64,000 nt of DNA from Lentinula raphanica (GCA_027919835.1 JANVFP010000001.1:372001-436000); one strand, 5' to 3'; shown: positions 32,801 to 42,242, counted from the first letter of the stretch. Program-made: numbers and translations. The notes: generated from the sequence alone by a model not told the origin.

Positions 32801-33931
32801 CACAAAGATATCCAAGATCCCTCCACATGCTCTGCCTGCAAAGTGTCTAGCAATGTCCGCAGTAGCTGGGGGAACCCCGGAGTGCCGTATAGTAACCTTA
32901 TTCAAAGGCTCCAGACTGTGCACCAATCTTAGGCTCGTTCCATCCTTTTTCACCACACAGAACCATTTAGATCTGTAGCTTGCACTCGATGGTTCATAAA
33001 CTCCTGCAAGGATCTTATCCTTGATTATCTTACAAACCTTTGGAAAGATTCCTGGAGGCACGGGAATGTTTTTCTCGACCCAGGGTTCGTGAGGTATAAC
33101 CGGAATCTTTACTGGAGGGAAGAAATCCTCTCTGAAAGTTCCACCTTCGGATTGATCCCAGGCAAAACCCATTTCCTGAACCTTCATCAGATGATGAACG
33201 AGTTTTCGTTCCTCATTTGTTAAGAATCCTTCTGGATGGTTCTTGTCAATAATCTCCTTACGCTCTTGCGTGTATCGGACTCCCGGAGTGAATTCAGGTG
33301 GATGAGTCGGCAGATCTGGCAATCCTTCCAAAGGATCTCCAAAGATATGACGACGAACCCTAAATTCCTCAGGAAGTTCAGCCTTAACCGGGCGTACTTT
33401 CAACGCAACAGGCTTATATTTTCGAGAACCGAAGACAGATACATTTGAATATGATGACATTGGGTCACTATATGCGCCTATATGCTGTTCAAATGTTCCA
33501 TTCTTTTGTTCCCACGATTGAACTCGTTCCCGGGCACTCCTCAAGTCGTAAGACTGGGAATTATCCGGTTGATCTGGACTTACATGGTCCAGATCTGAAG
33601 TGTAATCACTTGGCCGGGACAACCCATGAACGTCTCTCGTCAGACTTTTAGCTTTAATAGACTGATAAAAGGATTGTTCAAGTTGTTCCACGTCCGGATC
33701 AGTTCGAAATCCTTCCTTCCAAGGATTGATCACACGATTTTGTTGATGGTCCACACCTTTGTTTAGGTATAGATCTATGGTTGCAGCGACTTCAGGAAGT
33801 GAATCCCTAAACGAGGGTTGGCTATAATTAACATATATTTCAGCCAATTCTTCGTCTCGGAACACTCCTTCTTTCACTTTGGTCGACTCAATGACTACTT
33901 CTTCACCTAACGGATCCCAATACCCACTCAC
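29822..33931 (-). CDS. pol: Element 1 pol: RT-RNase H-integrase
   Basis: One open frame of about 1369 residues; the frame stays open upstream to the pro stop. RT: LRLVHSLEPLNKV, LPMGWTNSVPIFHDD, catalytic IPYIDDVPVRGP. RNase H: LSVDSSWMGTGFYIYQ, KRELYGLKLALE, VETDASYI. Integrase: zinc domain with H...H (AHDALGHKGV) and C...C (SCQACQDRQ), then a catalytic core with D (VHIDTMFM), D (VVSDNAPQMK) and E (NSQANGKIERAHYDLRQAL), and a GPM module (YRGPMVVIRR). All key residues are present, so the enzyme could be active. An ATG is absent at its start (first in-frame candidate is GTG), which agrees with expression by -1 frameshifting from pro rather than independent initiation. Confidence 0.93.
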   Translation of the reverse strand: MSGYWDPLGEEVVIESTKVKEGVFRDEELAEIYVNYSQPSFRDSLPEVAATIDLYLNKGVDHQQNRVINPWKEGFRTDPDVEQLEQSFYQSIKAKSLTRDVHGLSRPSDYTSDLDHVSPDQPDNSQSYDLRSARERVQSWEQKNGTFEQHIGAYSDPMSSYSNVSVFGSRKYKPVALKVRPVKAELPEEFRVRRHIFGDPLEGLPDLPTHPPEFTPGVRYTQERKEIIDKNHPEGFLTNEERKLVHHLMKVQEMGFAWDQSEGGTFREDFFPPVKIPVIPHEPWVEKNIPVPPGIFPKVCKIIKDKILAGVYEPSSASYRSKWFCVVKKDGTSLRLVHSLEPLNKVTIRHSGVPPATADIARHFAGRACGGILDIFVGYDERHIDVGSRDLTTFQTPYGPHRLVKLPMGWTNSVPIFHDDVTYLLRDEIPEYTIPYIDDVPVRGPESRYELPGGGYETIPENPQIRRFVWEHLQNVNRIIQRMKHAGGTFSGPKAFVCCEETTVVGHRCAYEGQKPDDKIATTVLTWPKCETRTHVRAFLGTVGQLRMFIHNYSKKAAPLTKLTANVPFEWSEEQDLAMELLKEGVRNAPALRVIIYDWETHLSVDSSWMGTGFYIYQVDPNDPEKIYYNYFGSIPYVEREARFSQSKRELYGLKLALESTHYLLYGCRQLIVETDASYIQGMLENPSSGPNATINRWIEAIRKFHFDLVHVKGVTHGPDGLSRRPPGGWTTPRGKSTSEDDLDEDDSNNIRFLKADDADDPFPFDSFKDHIDPRHGYLLGIYCPDFEEDLELAREEDLEHKLRKDHLLMHGMQPVSQYLQYTTIPDNAVWGPDQSYPDSHRSDGGNRLDKQLPEILEWLKNPDAECFGKLDKKQRLEMDRKVIPFSIDAEGRLYHRKLSSDQPRLVVDPDRRMALLNSAHDALGHKGVFATKDFLEKRFWWPDLDKDVEWYVKSCQACQDRQRALIRIPPTVTYTPSLFQKVHIDTMFMTPSSNGCKYIVHGRDSLSSWSEARALRVENARSIAERFFDDIICRWGCPEEVVSDNAPQMKLMLKWLEQKYGIRGIKISPYNSQANGKIERAHYDLRQALAKTCAGDLSKWFYFLKPMLWADRVTPRRGLGCSPYFVVTGAEPLLPFDIVESTYLVNPPNRILSREELLGYRAQALSKHRSFIENMRSRIDANKRRDLRIFEDKFRYTIKDWDFKPGTLVQIRNTTIEKNLDRKMYSRYRGPMVVIRRTRGGSYIIAEMDGTVLKDKVGAFRVMPHHARFEPIDLPQNIHDLIDLSPEQLEAMVDDDEDTPDNVEDLVFGAIPKINISEDPDVTFDTAAEKDTDPPDPKAAESGSNEEAPEDDNSEAGPRRSRRISSSN

Positions 33932-33978
33932 AGCGATTTCAACCTCTCCCTGATCGCTACTCAGATCACAGAGGTTAT

Positions 33979-35457
33979 CTAAAAATTTGGTTCAGCAGCT
34001 TTCTCCTCTTCTTCGGGACTGGTCTCCTGATTTGGATCTGGAGTCTCTGCCCGAGTCTGAGCATACTTCTGCTTATCCAACTGCCGTTTCTGAGCTTTAG
34101 GACTTTGTCCTCTCGGACTAGTACCTATGGTGTATTGCTTTCCAGTGTTCGGATCTGTTATGGTTAACTCTTGGTCACCAGATCCAAACGTATGGATGAC
34201 ACTTTCTGTCAGTACATCGAAAGGTCTACCCAACAGAATTTCGAAGGGTGCCTTTTCCTGCACATGGCATTGTAGATACAGTGTTATGGGTCCAAATCGG
34301 AATGGTACGTTCCTGGACAGTCCTTTGGTACGGGCCAGACCTCCATGCACATTCTGCATTTGGATGGTCACTTTCGGATCCCAACCTAGTCCTAATCCTA
34401 ATGCAACACACATATCGATAGCAACAATCTGAGATCCAGAGTCTAATACACTCTCGATGTCTAGATCATCTCGATTATTCACAACTGGCCACACAGATCT
34501 TAAGCCATTTCCCATAGTGGCTACTATAGTCATATCACGACGTGAATCATTTTCATCAACGTCATGAAGAAAAGCTACCACCGGATCCAACTGAACATAA
34601 TCCCCTGCCTTCATGCCATCTCGATCCTCGAGTATTTTCTCAAAGATCAATCCTTCTGACAGACTGAGATCTTCCACGGCAATGAACTGTTGCATCTCCA
34701 TCCCTGTTCTCGGAATCTCCTCGACACTAGGTTCAACATCATGGGCCTCATTAACAAAGGACTTGATTCGTTCCTGTGGACGCACTTGGCGGTTTTTCAT
34801 CTTCCTCATCATGATCTGCCTGACTTTGCCTGACAATTGGAATGCCTCAGCAGCCGTCAATGTGATCATTTGACGAGAAATCCGATCAGCTAATTCTTCT
34901 TCAAGGCCTGGAATGAATAATTCATTCCGAAGCCGAAATTTGGGTCCCTTCGAAGATCCTTTAGATTCAGTGACCTTCTCCGGTTTGGATTTTGGTTGAT
35001 TTCGAGGTATGGGTGACACTTCCCTGGGTGGGACATGATCAAAAGGTCGATGTGTTTCGTCAGATCTAGAGGGTGAGGGCTCCCTGAAACGCACTTTGCG
35101 AGTGGTCTCACTAGTTTCCTCAACTAATTCTACTTCAGAATCAGAATCCTCTTTATCCGATTTCTCTTCGACACTAACAGATCTCGACTTCCCTAGTGAA
35201 GTATCCCCTGATGAATGATTGGATCTGTTCGATTTTCCGTTCAGATCTTTCGAATTGGATGGTTCAGGAGCAGATTTGGATTGATTGGCAACATTTTTAA
35301 AATTTGGGTGATTTCGATCTACGGGTATGTGCACTCCATCAAAACGTTTTGTCTTAGTAGGAGGCACAGTTTTCAATGAACGGGGCTTAGGTTCATCCTC
35401 ATGAGTCGTGTCCTTCAGCTGGGACCTTGTTTTTCGTCCCTTGCTCGACTCAATCAT
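33979..35457 (-). CDS. pro: Element 1 pro: retropepsin-containing frame
   Basis: A separate frame of about 492 residues (counted from ATG at 35457) between gag and pol. The N-terminal half is charged and disordered (SVEEKSDKEDSDSEVELVEE). The protease part has ESVLDSGSQIVAIDMCVALG, with the DSG active-site triad, and FEILLGRPFDVLTES, the ILGRPF block. The frame extends upstream past the gag stop, in the -1 register relative to gag, so it can be reached by frameshifting at 35469-35475. Its own end overlaps a second slippery site leading to pol. Confidence 0.88.
   Translation of the reverse strand: MIESSKGRKTRSQLKDTTHEDEPKPRSLKTVPPTKTKRFDGVHIPVDRNHPNFKNVANQSKSAPEPSNSKDLNGKSNRSNHSSGDTSLGKSRSVSVEEKSDKEDSDSEVELVEETSETTRKVRFREPSPSRSDETHRPFDHVPPREVSPIPRNQPKSKPEKVTESKGSSKGPKFRLRNELFIPGLEEELADRISRQMITLTAAEAFQLSGKVRQIMMRKMKNRQVRPQERIKSFVNEAHDVEPSVEEIPRTGMEMQQFIAVEDLSLSEGLIFEKILEDRDGMKAGDYVQLDPVVAFLHDVDENDSRRDMTIVATMGNGLRSVWPVVNNRDDLDIESVLDSGSQIVAIDMCVALGLGLGWDPKVTIQMQNVHGGLARTKGLSRNVPFRFGPITLYLQCHVQEKAPFEILLGRPFDVLTESVIHTFGSGDQELTITDPNTGKQYTIGTSPRGQSPKAQKRQLDKQKYAQTRAETPDPNQETSPEEEEKAAEPNF
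33982..33988 (-). promoter_or_regulatory. pro-pol -1 frameshift heptamer A AAT TTT
   Basis: Read in the pro frame the sense strand is CCA AAT TTT TAG, that is X XXY YYZ with X=A, Y=T, Z=T directly before the pro stop. A -1 slip continues TTA GAT AAC CTC, which is the open pol frame. The same sequence is kept in element 2 (43858-43864). Confidence 0.7.
35402..35452 (-). promoter_or_regulatory. Possible hairpin downstream of the gag-pro slippery site
   Basis: On the sense strand TGAGTCG (35452-35446) pairs with CGACTCA (35408-35402). Nested inside, GGGAC (35440-35436) pairs with GTCCC (35425-35421). The outer stem begins 16 nt after the heptamer, longer than the usual 5-9 nt, so a role as frameshift stimulator is uncertain. 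Confidence 0.4.
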
Positions 35458-35465
35458 CGGATCCT

Positions 35466-37349
35466 CTAGTTTCCCGACTCATTACTGTACACCGTTGCAA
35501 CATTGTTGCTAGATCTCCCCTGGGAAGATTCAACTACGTTGGCAAGGTACAACCAAGTAGGATCCCCCAACTGATCTGCATAATCCTCTTCATCGGGGAT
35601 TAGATCATTGTATAACGTCGCCAAAACAGGCCAGTTCTTGCTCTGAGCATATTTCACGATCTTTTGGTATCGAGTTTCCGGACCAAAGTTATTTGGTAAC
35701 GGAGATCCATCTTTCAGCTTAAGACGTTTGGATCCTTGAGACTCCGGCATCACCCAGCCTTTCCCAAGGAGTTCCATGAACAAAGGACAGTTACTCATCA
35801 TATGATCTGGTCCTCGACACAAGAAACACGTTCGATCTGGCATTCCTTGGCCTGGAGTGGGATTGACATTAAGGATCCCTCGACTCTGCCCACTGGTTCC
35901 GGGATTACTACTACCAGAAAAGCCAGGTCTGGGCTGGGGTCGCATTCCAGCATCCGATTTTCCTGCCCTAACATCATTGAGCAATTGCTGCAACGACGTC
36001 AGTTCATCCTGAAAACGCGTCTTAAGATTCCCCATTTCTTTGAGCATCAACGACGATTTGTCCACATTTTCCACAAAGGCACGTTCATGGTCCTCTGCCT
36101 GTTCCTGCTTAACACTAGATCTAGTGTCTGTAGCAAAGAAACGGGTCAGATCTGGCGTTTCCTCTTTAGCAGCTGCTGGGGTCACTACCGGAATATAGAT
36201 CCCTCCCCTAGAGTTGGTCTCTGCATTCAGGACAGCTCCATCCGTTCCAGTAAAGGTCTGGTATAGTGATTCGAGAGGGGGCTGCCTAGCCACAGCCTCT
36301 GCAGCACTTTTCCATTCCGAGAACGTATATGGATCATCCGTACGCCGTTTCGCAAGTTTCGAGTTGGGGACCTGATGCTGAACTCGTTTCGAGACAGCTT
36401 TTCTCAGGTTTCCATCGAATGCTGATAAAAAGACCGACACCAATTCATGGTTTCCAATCGCCGGGGGCGGTTTCAACAACTTATTGGCCTCGACTTCGAA
36501 CAACATACAATAGATCAACAGCTCAGATCCATCCTCGACTCTCAATGGTCGAAACCTCTGAACCAATTCCAGCATAGCTTTCTTGGAACCCAGGGGTTTG
36601 CCAAAGATAGACGGGAACCGCTCAATCATGGCTCGAAGGAATTGATCTGCATCCTCCTTTCCTTCCTCTGCTCCAGGGAGATGCTCTAAGGCCTGCTTCG
36701 TCTGGAGGGTCATCCATCCAAAGATCCTTTGCATCTTCACCTTCTCAGAGGTCACACCCGTGGCTTGGAACGTCGTTAGACAGAACCTCATCCATTCAGG
36801 CATTTGGATCGGATCAGCTAGATCCAAGATCATAGCCGTTTTATGAGTGGCAGGGAACTTCGCATTGTTGTATTCCCCTTGCTCTTCAGGAGACAACGCA
36901 GGAGGTCCCAACAGTTTGAGGATATCCACTGGAGCCTCGTTTGCACCTTGTGCATTTTGGTCATTTTGTGTAGTACTCATCGTTATATTTGGTATTCTGT
37001 TCCCAAACACGATATGTTGCAAGTCAAAAGAAATAGAGTTTGGTAATGTAGGATTCAAACTAGTCAAATCGACTGGTTCAGCAGTAACTGCCTGACGTCT
37101 ACTGCTTCCTTGCACTACACCAGATCTGTTCGTTCTTGGAACTTCAGAAGCAGATCTAGCAGCAGTCCCGTTATCTGGATTGCTTTTTGCTCGTCCGAGG
37201 TTCTTCGGATCGTAGACAGGAACCGTAGGCTTCTTTGTAACACGTTTTCTTTTATCCGGGGCTTGCACCTCTGGATCAAAGTAATCTAAAGAACCTGCGT
37301 TCTTCGACGTCCGAGACTCCCTTGGAGCTATTTTTTTAAGATCAAACAA
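35466..37349 (-). CDS. gag: Element 1 gag with CCHC zinc knuckle
   Basis: About 627 residues. A basic, disordered N-terminus (DKRKRVTKKPTVPVYD) precedes a helical capsid region (MPEWMRFCLTTFQATG, LVQRFRPLRVEDGSELLIY). A nucleocapsid knuckle CFLCRGPDHMMSNC follows (C-x2-C-x4-H-x4-C), then a C-terminal extension of about 110 residues after the knuckle. It ends ESGN and TAG, with a slippery heptamer immediately before the stop. An internal ATG (MSTTQNDQNAQG, about residue 123) could be an alternative start. Intact in this copy. Confidence 0.9.
   Translation of the reverse strand: MFDLKKIAPRESRTSKNAGSLDYFDPEVQAPDKRKRVTKKPTVPVYDPKNLGRAKSNPDNGTAARSASEVPRTNRSGVVQGSSRRQAVTAEPVDLTSLNPTLPNSISFDLQHIVFGNRIPNITMSTTQNDQNAQGANEAPVDILKLLGPPALSPEEQGEYNNAKFPATHKTAMILDLADPIQMPEWMRFCLTTFQATGVTSEKVKMQRIFGWMTLQTKQALEHLPGAEEGKEDADQFLRAMIERFPSIFGKPLGSKKAMLELVQRFRPLRVEDGSELLIYCMLFEVEANKLLKPPPAIGNHELVSVFLSAFDGNLRKAVSKRVQHQVPNSKLAKRRTDDPYTFSEWKSAAEAVARQPPLESLYQTFTGTDGAVLNAETNSRGGIYIPVVTPAAAKEETPDLTRFFATDTRSSVKQEQAEDHERAFVENVDKSSLMLKEMGNLKTRFQDELTSLQQLLNDVRAGKSDAGMRPQPRPGFSGSSNPGTSGQSRGILNVNPTPGQGMPDRTCFLCRGPDHMMSNCPLFMELLGKGWVMPESQGSKRLKLKDGSPLPNNFGPETRYQKIVKYAQSKNWPVLATLYNDLIPDEEDYADQLGDPTWLYLANVVESSQGRSSNNVATVYSNESGN
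35469..35475 (-). promoter_or_regulatory. gag-pro -1 frameshift heptamer G GGA AAC
   Basis: The gag frame ends TCG GGA AAC TAG, so G GGA AAC is a textbook X XXY YYZ site adjoining the stop. A -1 slip leads into CTA GAG GAT CCG ATG, the open pro frame. GGGAAAC is a known efficient retroviral gag-pro slippery sequence. It is also present in element 2. Confidence 0.8.
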
Positions 37350-37420
37350 AGTTCGACCTAAGGCAATGGTTTGAGAAATCGATAGATCTCTCGAGTTCGT
37401 TCCAAAATATAGATTCCACC

Positions 37421-37437
37421 CCTCGCGGTGGGCTCCA
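37421..37437 (-). promoter_or_regulatory. Primer binding site of element 1
   Basis: Two bases inside the 5' LTR the sense strand reads TGGAGCCCACCGCGAGG. The leading TGG pairs with the CCA end of a tRNA and the length fits a 17-nt primer site. I do not identify the tRNA. The same site is present next to the element 2 LTR (47292-47308). Confidence 0.7.
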
Positions 37438-37439
37438 GA

Positions 37440-39131
37440 TAACGAGGATATGAAGGGCGCAATTTAATGCTTTGTTGGATAGATCTAATGACCTAGTGAC
37501 TTTATCACTGAACACTGATCACCAATATACTTCTTATGTCGTTTGTCAAATGTATTTAAGCGAGGTGTGGGGCGTTGTCAGAGATTCCGCACGATCTTAT
37601 ACCTTAGAACGAACTGGTAGTCTTAAAAGATCTACTGGATCCGCAATACAGGTCAACAGAGCGAAGTGACACGGAAGTACAGATCTTTTGATCTGGACTC
37701 GAAGGGGGTGAGTGATCCACTCAAAGGGTTTACAAGGAACGAAAGAACTCGTATAGATCAGACTTTATGACCACACAAATACTATCAGAACCAGGTTGAA
37801 GATCTACTGATCACCGATCACAGAAAACCTTCACAGCTCGTATGGATCACCGATCACCACACGTCTGCTTGAACAGAGCCACCGAAACTCTGAACGCTCA
37901 CTTGGAACAACCGAGAACCAAGCCCTCTGTATCTCCACGATAGGAGTCTACCTTCGATTCAAATCTAGCTGAGACTTTATCAACTGACAAGATATCGGGC
38001 CTAACGAGATGAGAATTTCACAACCACTTTCGAAGACCGCCCGGCTTACAAAGCCTTTACTCCTCACGTATGAGAGCAAAGGTTAGCTAGTCAGAGAAAC
38101 TGGGCACAAAACCTGAATATATTTTTGTAGGCTACGTCCTTAAGTACTTCTACGAAGAGATCTGTAGCCAATTTACTATTTTATGGAATAGATCTATAGA
38201 TTTGAGAGAACGGAGTCCGAGATCTGATACATATAAGGAAAGATAGGACGAGAAACGATACAAACACCAGAGAAACAGAGAGTAAAAAGGATAAAAACAA
38301 GTAAAATGTCCATTTCTGGTGGTCCTTCGTCGAGATCTAGTTGCCTGACCTTCGAATCCGGACCTGGTCTGTGCGTCCATCCACATGCTGGTGGTTAAAG
38401 GGCACGGATAAGTTCCTGCACAGGTAACTCAAACGTTTCCTCATTTGATTCCGCTATGTGAACGGTTGTATGCCTCTCCAACTGAATGGGAGTACATATA
38501 AAGGGGGGAAACCTGTCCCAATAGGTTCGTTTGGCTTCTAGCTTTCCAACGATATGCATATATCGAATAGATCCAGAGGTTTAACAATGGTGAAGCCGAA
38601 AGATCTACCCTTGCAACACTCCTGGTCAAAGCTGTACATCTCAGGCGTCTATTTCCCATTTAGGAAACGTCCACATGTAACTGGGATGATACACTTTGGT
38701 TGTTTCTCCGTTTAGTCACATTCCTGCGACCTGATCCATCCCGAAACTCGATCTAAGTGAACAGATCTGTTGAGTCTGGGCCTTGAATAATCCATCTCCA
38801 CTGGTAATACGAATAGATCTATTGGTTCTAAGCTCGTCTCGGTGCAGTATCATACTCAGTTGGCCGTTAGGCGTTGAAAACTAAGTTGATAATCCCTTGA
38901 TAGCTCATATCAGAGGTGGCTTTGTCTTGAAGGACTCCCCGACCAAGGGACTCGAGTGTTAACTCTTATTATTCGTCAGGATGTGTTTTCCTGTCTGGAT
39001 CTGACGTCCTGGCATTAACATGATACAAGTTTGACTGTCAGCTCGGGCTCACTACAGTCCTTTAGTACTCTACAAGGCTCTAATCGTTAAAATTAGGCCA
39101 TTGCATGCCTGCACGCAAAATGGGCGTATTA
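37440..39131 (-). repeat. Element 1 5' LTR (LTR B)
   Basis: 1692 bp with the same termini as LTR A. By eye about a dozen positions differ from LTR A (for example GCTTTG for GCTTCG and GAACGG for GAATGG), plus a one-base deletion. Most of these are private to B, whereas A and the element 2 LTR agree. Confidence 0.92.
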
Positions 39132-39135
39132 CCGG

Positions 39136-40004
39136 GTCAATTCCTCCTTAGTCTGTGCAAGCTCATGAAGAGTGTCTGTCATCCTGTTCTGGCCCTGGGC
39201 CAAAGACAAGGACTCCTGAACGGACATCAAGTCCCTACAGAATAACAAATCTCAACTCCAGGAACAATGGAAATAATGGAAACTTACTTAAACAATTTCT
39301 CATTCTGAGAAACCAACACATCCCGTGTTTCCAGTAAACGGGTGTTCGCCGTTTCTAGACGTACCTCCTCGTTCTCCAAACGTGTGAATTCCGCATACAA
39401 ACCATGAGATTCTTCTTGCAAAGCATCACGGTCACTTTGTACATCCTCGAAACGTTGCAATAGCTCCAAAGTGATCCGCCTGGAGTTGACGACGTTCCGC
39501 ATCAAGACGATCACGATCTTCGATGACAGAATCCATATAGCGGACCATTGTGTCACGCTCCCTGGGATTTTCATCAATAACAGAGAAGTTGGAATGAGAG
39601 ATTACACACTGTTCTAAGATAGCTTGCTGCTCCTTGGAGTTGATCAACTGCCGAGCCAGTTCACCTTGGTGAACCCTAGAGACGGCAGTGCGGGAGGATC
39701 AGTACGGTCAGAAAAACTCAAAGTAAAATCCATACCGAGTCAAATCATGGTATCCCGAGACATAGCCGGTGATACAACTCGCAAGCCCGTCAACAAAACC
39801 GCTAGGTAGACATTCAACATTGAATTTGGGACCCAACAAACGGTTGTCGTTCAAGAGGCTCAACAGAGCTCGGCGAAGATCCCCAGGGGATGCTACGTCA
39901 GTAGCGGCGATGGCTGCAAGGCGGTCCAAGGAAACAAACGAGTCCGTGGCCACAGGACTATTGAAGGGTACAATTGGAAGGACGGGTGAGACAGAGGAAG
40001 ACAT
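39136..40004 (-). pseudogene. Coiled-coil gene of unknown function, 5' half (split by element 1)
   Basis: ATG at 40004 (MSSSVSPVLPIVPFNS). Exon 1 ends at 39736 with donor GTATGG, exon 2 starts at 39676 (RVHQGELARQLINSKEQQA), a later intron donor GTAAGT lies at about 39288, and the following exon ends EELTR at the insertion point. The exon 2 product is a coiled-coil (ERDTMVRYMDSVIEDRDRL, EFTRLENEEVRLETANTRL), but a one-base frameshift near 39480 divides it, so the gene may already have been decaying. Its C-terminal half is at 21141-21957. Confidence 0.7.
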
Positions 40005-40077
40005 GTTCGAGGATTCACAGCGAAAATGTGGAAGAAATTGTCGGAGAGACAGAGAAACCAGTCAATTCAAAAGCGAG

Positions 40078-40087
40078 CCTTATAAGC
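40078..40087 (-). promoter_or_regulatory. TATA-like box of the coiled-coil gene
   Basis: GCTTATAAGG on the - strand, about 75 bp upstream of the ATG at 40004, a sensible core-promoter distance. Confidence 0.5.
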
Positions 40088-40140
40088 GAAAAAATTCAAG
40101 GAAAACTACAGGAAAATCAGACCACTGGATAATAACATGA

Positions 40141-42228
40141 GGCCGACATACCACACACCTGTTATATTGTATAAACCTAGCCTAAACCACTTATATCCCT
40201 TCCAACCTATGTCTCAAGGCCAAGATGAACCGTTTATCATGATACCACTAAAGACAGGAAGGTCCAAGGGAATGAGATGGTCAGAACTAGGAAAAGGGCT
40301 TGAATTCCGTACCAGTGATCCAACATATACACCCTCCCATGCATCTCGCTACTTCTATCCATCGGCTATCCTCACGACCTTCAACTTTCATTCCACTTTC
40401 TTGTTGTACCTGTTACCCGCGTTCGTCGTTCCGCGTTTTCGATATCGCTCTTGGCCTCGCGTGTTTTGAGTTAAAAATCCCGTTACAAGGATATTCGAGA
40501 CCGTGAAGTCGTTTCTCGTTGCCGCCGCGATGCTTGTGGTGGTTCCGTATTTCAAGGCCTGATTCCCTAGCTATCATCTTCGTCGTGTATATGTCAGTTT
40601 CATCCGACAACTGTCAAGCCTCCTCATACCTTGTTTCGCCCTTATCCCCAATACTCATCCATCCGGGACTGTCAACACCCCGGGTGTTCATCGCTTGCGC
40701 TCATTCTCAACCCTCGTGCCTCGTTCTCGCTGGTCTTGTATTTTCGGCAGTTCTCCATCGCCATGTTGTTTCGCATCTATCCCTCGGAGTCGTCCACATC
40801 GTTCCTCGAACTGTCGTATCACGAGGTCCTCAGTCTCTGCCACTACCTCGTTAAACCGTGATTCCAGAACTCAAAAGTTGAGATACTCGCACCTTGTTGT
40901 TCATCACCTTCGTGTTCCCACTCGTCATCGTGGTTTCCGCTCCCTCCAACTCCGAACCTCAACTTCTTGTTGTTAAATCATCGTCCCTGTTTCCTCGAAC
41001 CCCGAAAGTTGACACGACAAGGATACACTGCGAGCCCGTAATCTAAAAAGCGTGCATCAGTATTGTTTAACGCCGCTTATTCGTATTCGTACCTCTTCGT
41101 TGGATCTGGGTTTCGTTCCGCACATCCTCGTCCATCCTTTCCAAGGCGTCGGGCTCCCCATATTCGTGGTAGTACGGTCGTTCCGCCGCCGGTTTCTACC
41201 TGTGGTACCATTCGGGCCTGGACTCCAAGCCAATTCGCGAGCCAGGAACTAATATAGGCATCAGTTTGTGTTGCCTGAAGCTGCTGGTTAATACTCGCAC
41301 CTTTTCCTCGGTAATGGACTCACACGATTCATCTGGTGTCTTATCGAGCCACGTTCGTTCTGCGGCGTCCATTCGCGATCCCTCGCCGCGTCTCGCGATA
41401 TGTTCCTGTCCCGTATTGTCCACGTTGGTGTCCGGATGTTGTCGTGCTCTGTTTTCGGGTCGTCATCCGCGTCTCCTCTTTGGATTTCTATGTCTCCTCG
41501 CACCTTGTTCGTTTCTCCCTAAGCTCTCACCTTTGTCCAGTCGGTTTCCTAGGGACACCAGTCAGCCTTGATTGTACCATGATATTGTTGTTTTCGAGTC
41601 CAGTCCTCGCCACTCACCACGGATAGATCATTGCTATTCCCTTGTAACTGTCTCAGTCCATGGATTTTCGCGTGTGCTTTACGCGGCGTCGTTTCGCGTC
41701 GTTTCGCGATGGGTACTCCATCCAGCTTCCTCAATTGGAATAGCGAATGCAGAAGCTAGAATATGCGTTAGTTCAGCCTAACGCCACCGATTCGTGCTCG
41801 CACCTTGTTGTTTTACACCCGATTGGTGATTACATGTTGTTATCCCTCCTGTTCGTTCCTTGGTCGGGCCATCGCTACTCGAATCCTCGTTGCCGCCCCT
41901 TTAGCAGCCTCGCGGTCCCATTTCCGTTGGTCTGGTACTTCCAGCAGTCCCGCGGCTCCGTGTCGTTTCATTGCCTCGACCCTCAGCGTCTCCATTTCAC
42001 CCCTCTCCACGTTGGTCCCGGCCGTTGTTGTGTTCCGTTTCCTGGTCGTCATCCGCGTCTCTTCGTTGAGTTTCTTCGTCTCCTCTGATACCCTCATTCC
42101 TATCCTCCCTCTTGTCCTCACCCCCTACCTCTGCCATATCCTTGATAATGTTCTTGAAGGTCCTGGGTCCAGGGTATGGTTGAAGAAGAAAGAGAAGAAG
42201 GAACCGACCTCGAGGGCTCGGTCTGGTA
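40141..42228. other. About 2.1 kb without a recognisable gene
   Basis: Pyrimidine-rich + strand with recurring ACTCGCACCTTGTTGTT, CGTCATCCGCGTCTC and GGCATCAGT-like phrases, suggesting very old degenerate repeats. Short frames on both strands have no domain or consistent codon pattern. It ends in a polypurine tract and LTR, so it probably belongs to the 3' untranslated part of the element owning that LTR. Confidence 0.4.
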
Positions 42229-42242
42229 GAGGAGGGAGTACT
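42229..42242 (+). promoter_or_regulatory. Polypurine tract before the LTR at 42243
   Basis: AGAGGAGGGAGTAC immediately precedes TGTCAGGAAG, as expected for the plus-strand primer of a + strand LTR element. Confidence 0.6.

Larger units (their letters stand above)
21958..39131 (-). mobile_element. Element 1: 17.2-kb Ty3-type LTR retrotransposon with two antisense genes
   Basis: Two 1.69-kb LTRs (21958-23650 and 37440-39131), about 99% identical by eye, are flanked by CCGG (21954-21957 and 39132-39135). Sense order on the - strand is 5' LTR, tRNA-primer site, gag, pro, pol (protease and RT-RNase H-integrase order), two genes on the opposite strand, polypurine tract, 3' LTR. Gag, pro and pol are open, so the copy looks young. 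Its size is about three times that of a simple Ty3 element, because of the long LTRs and the 6-kb antisense module. Confidence 0.92.
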
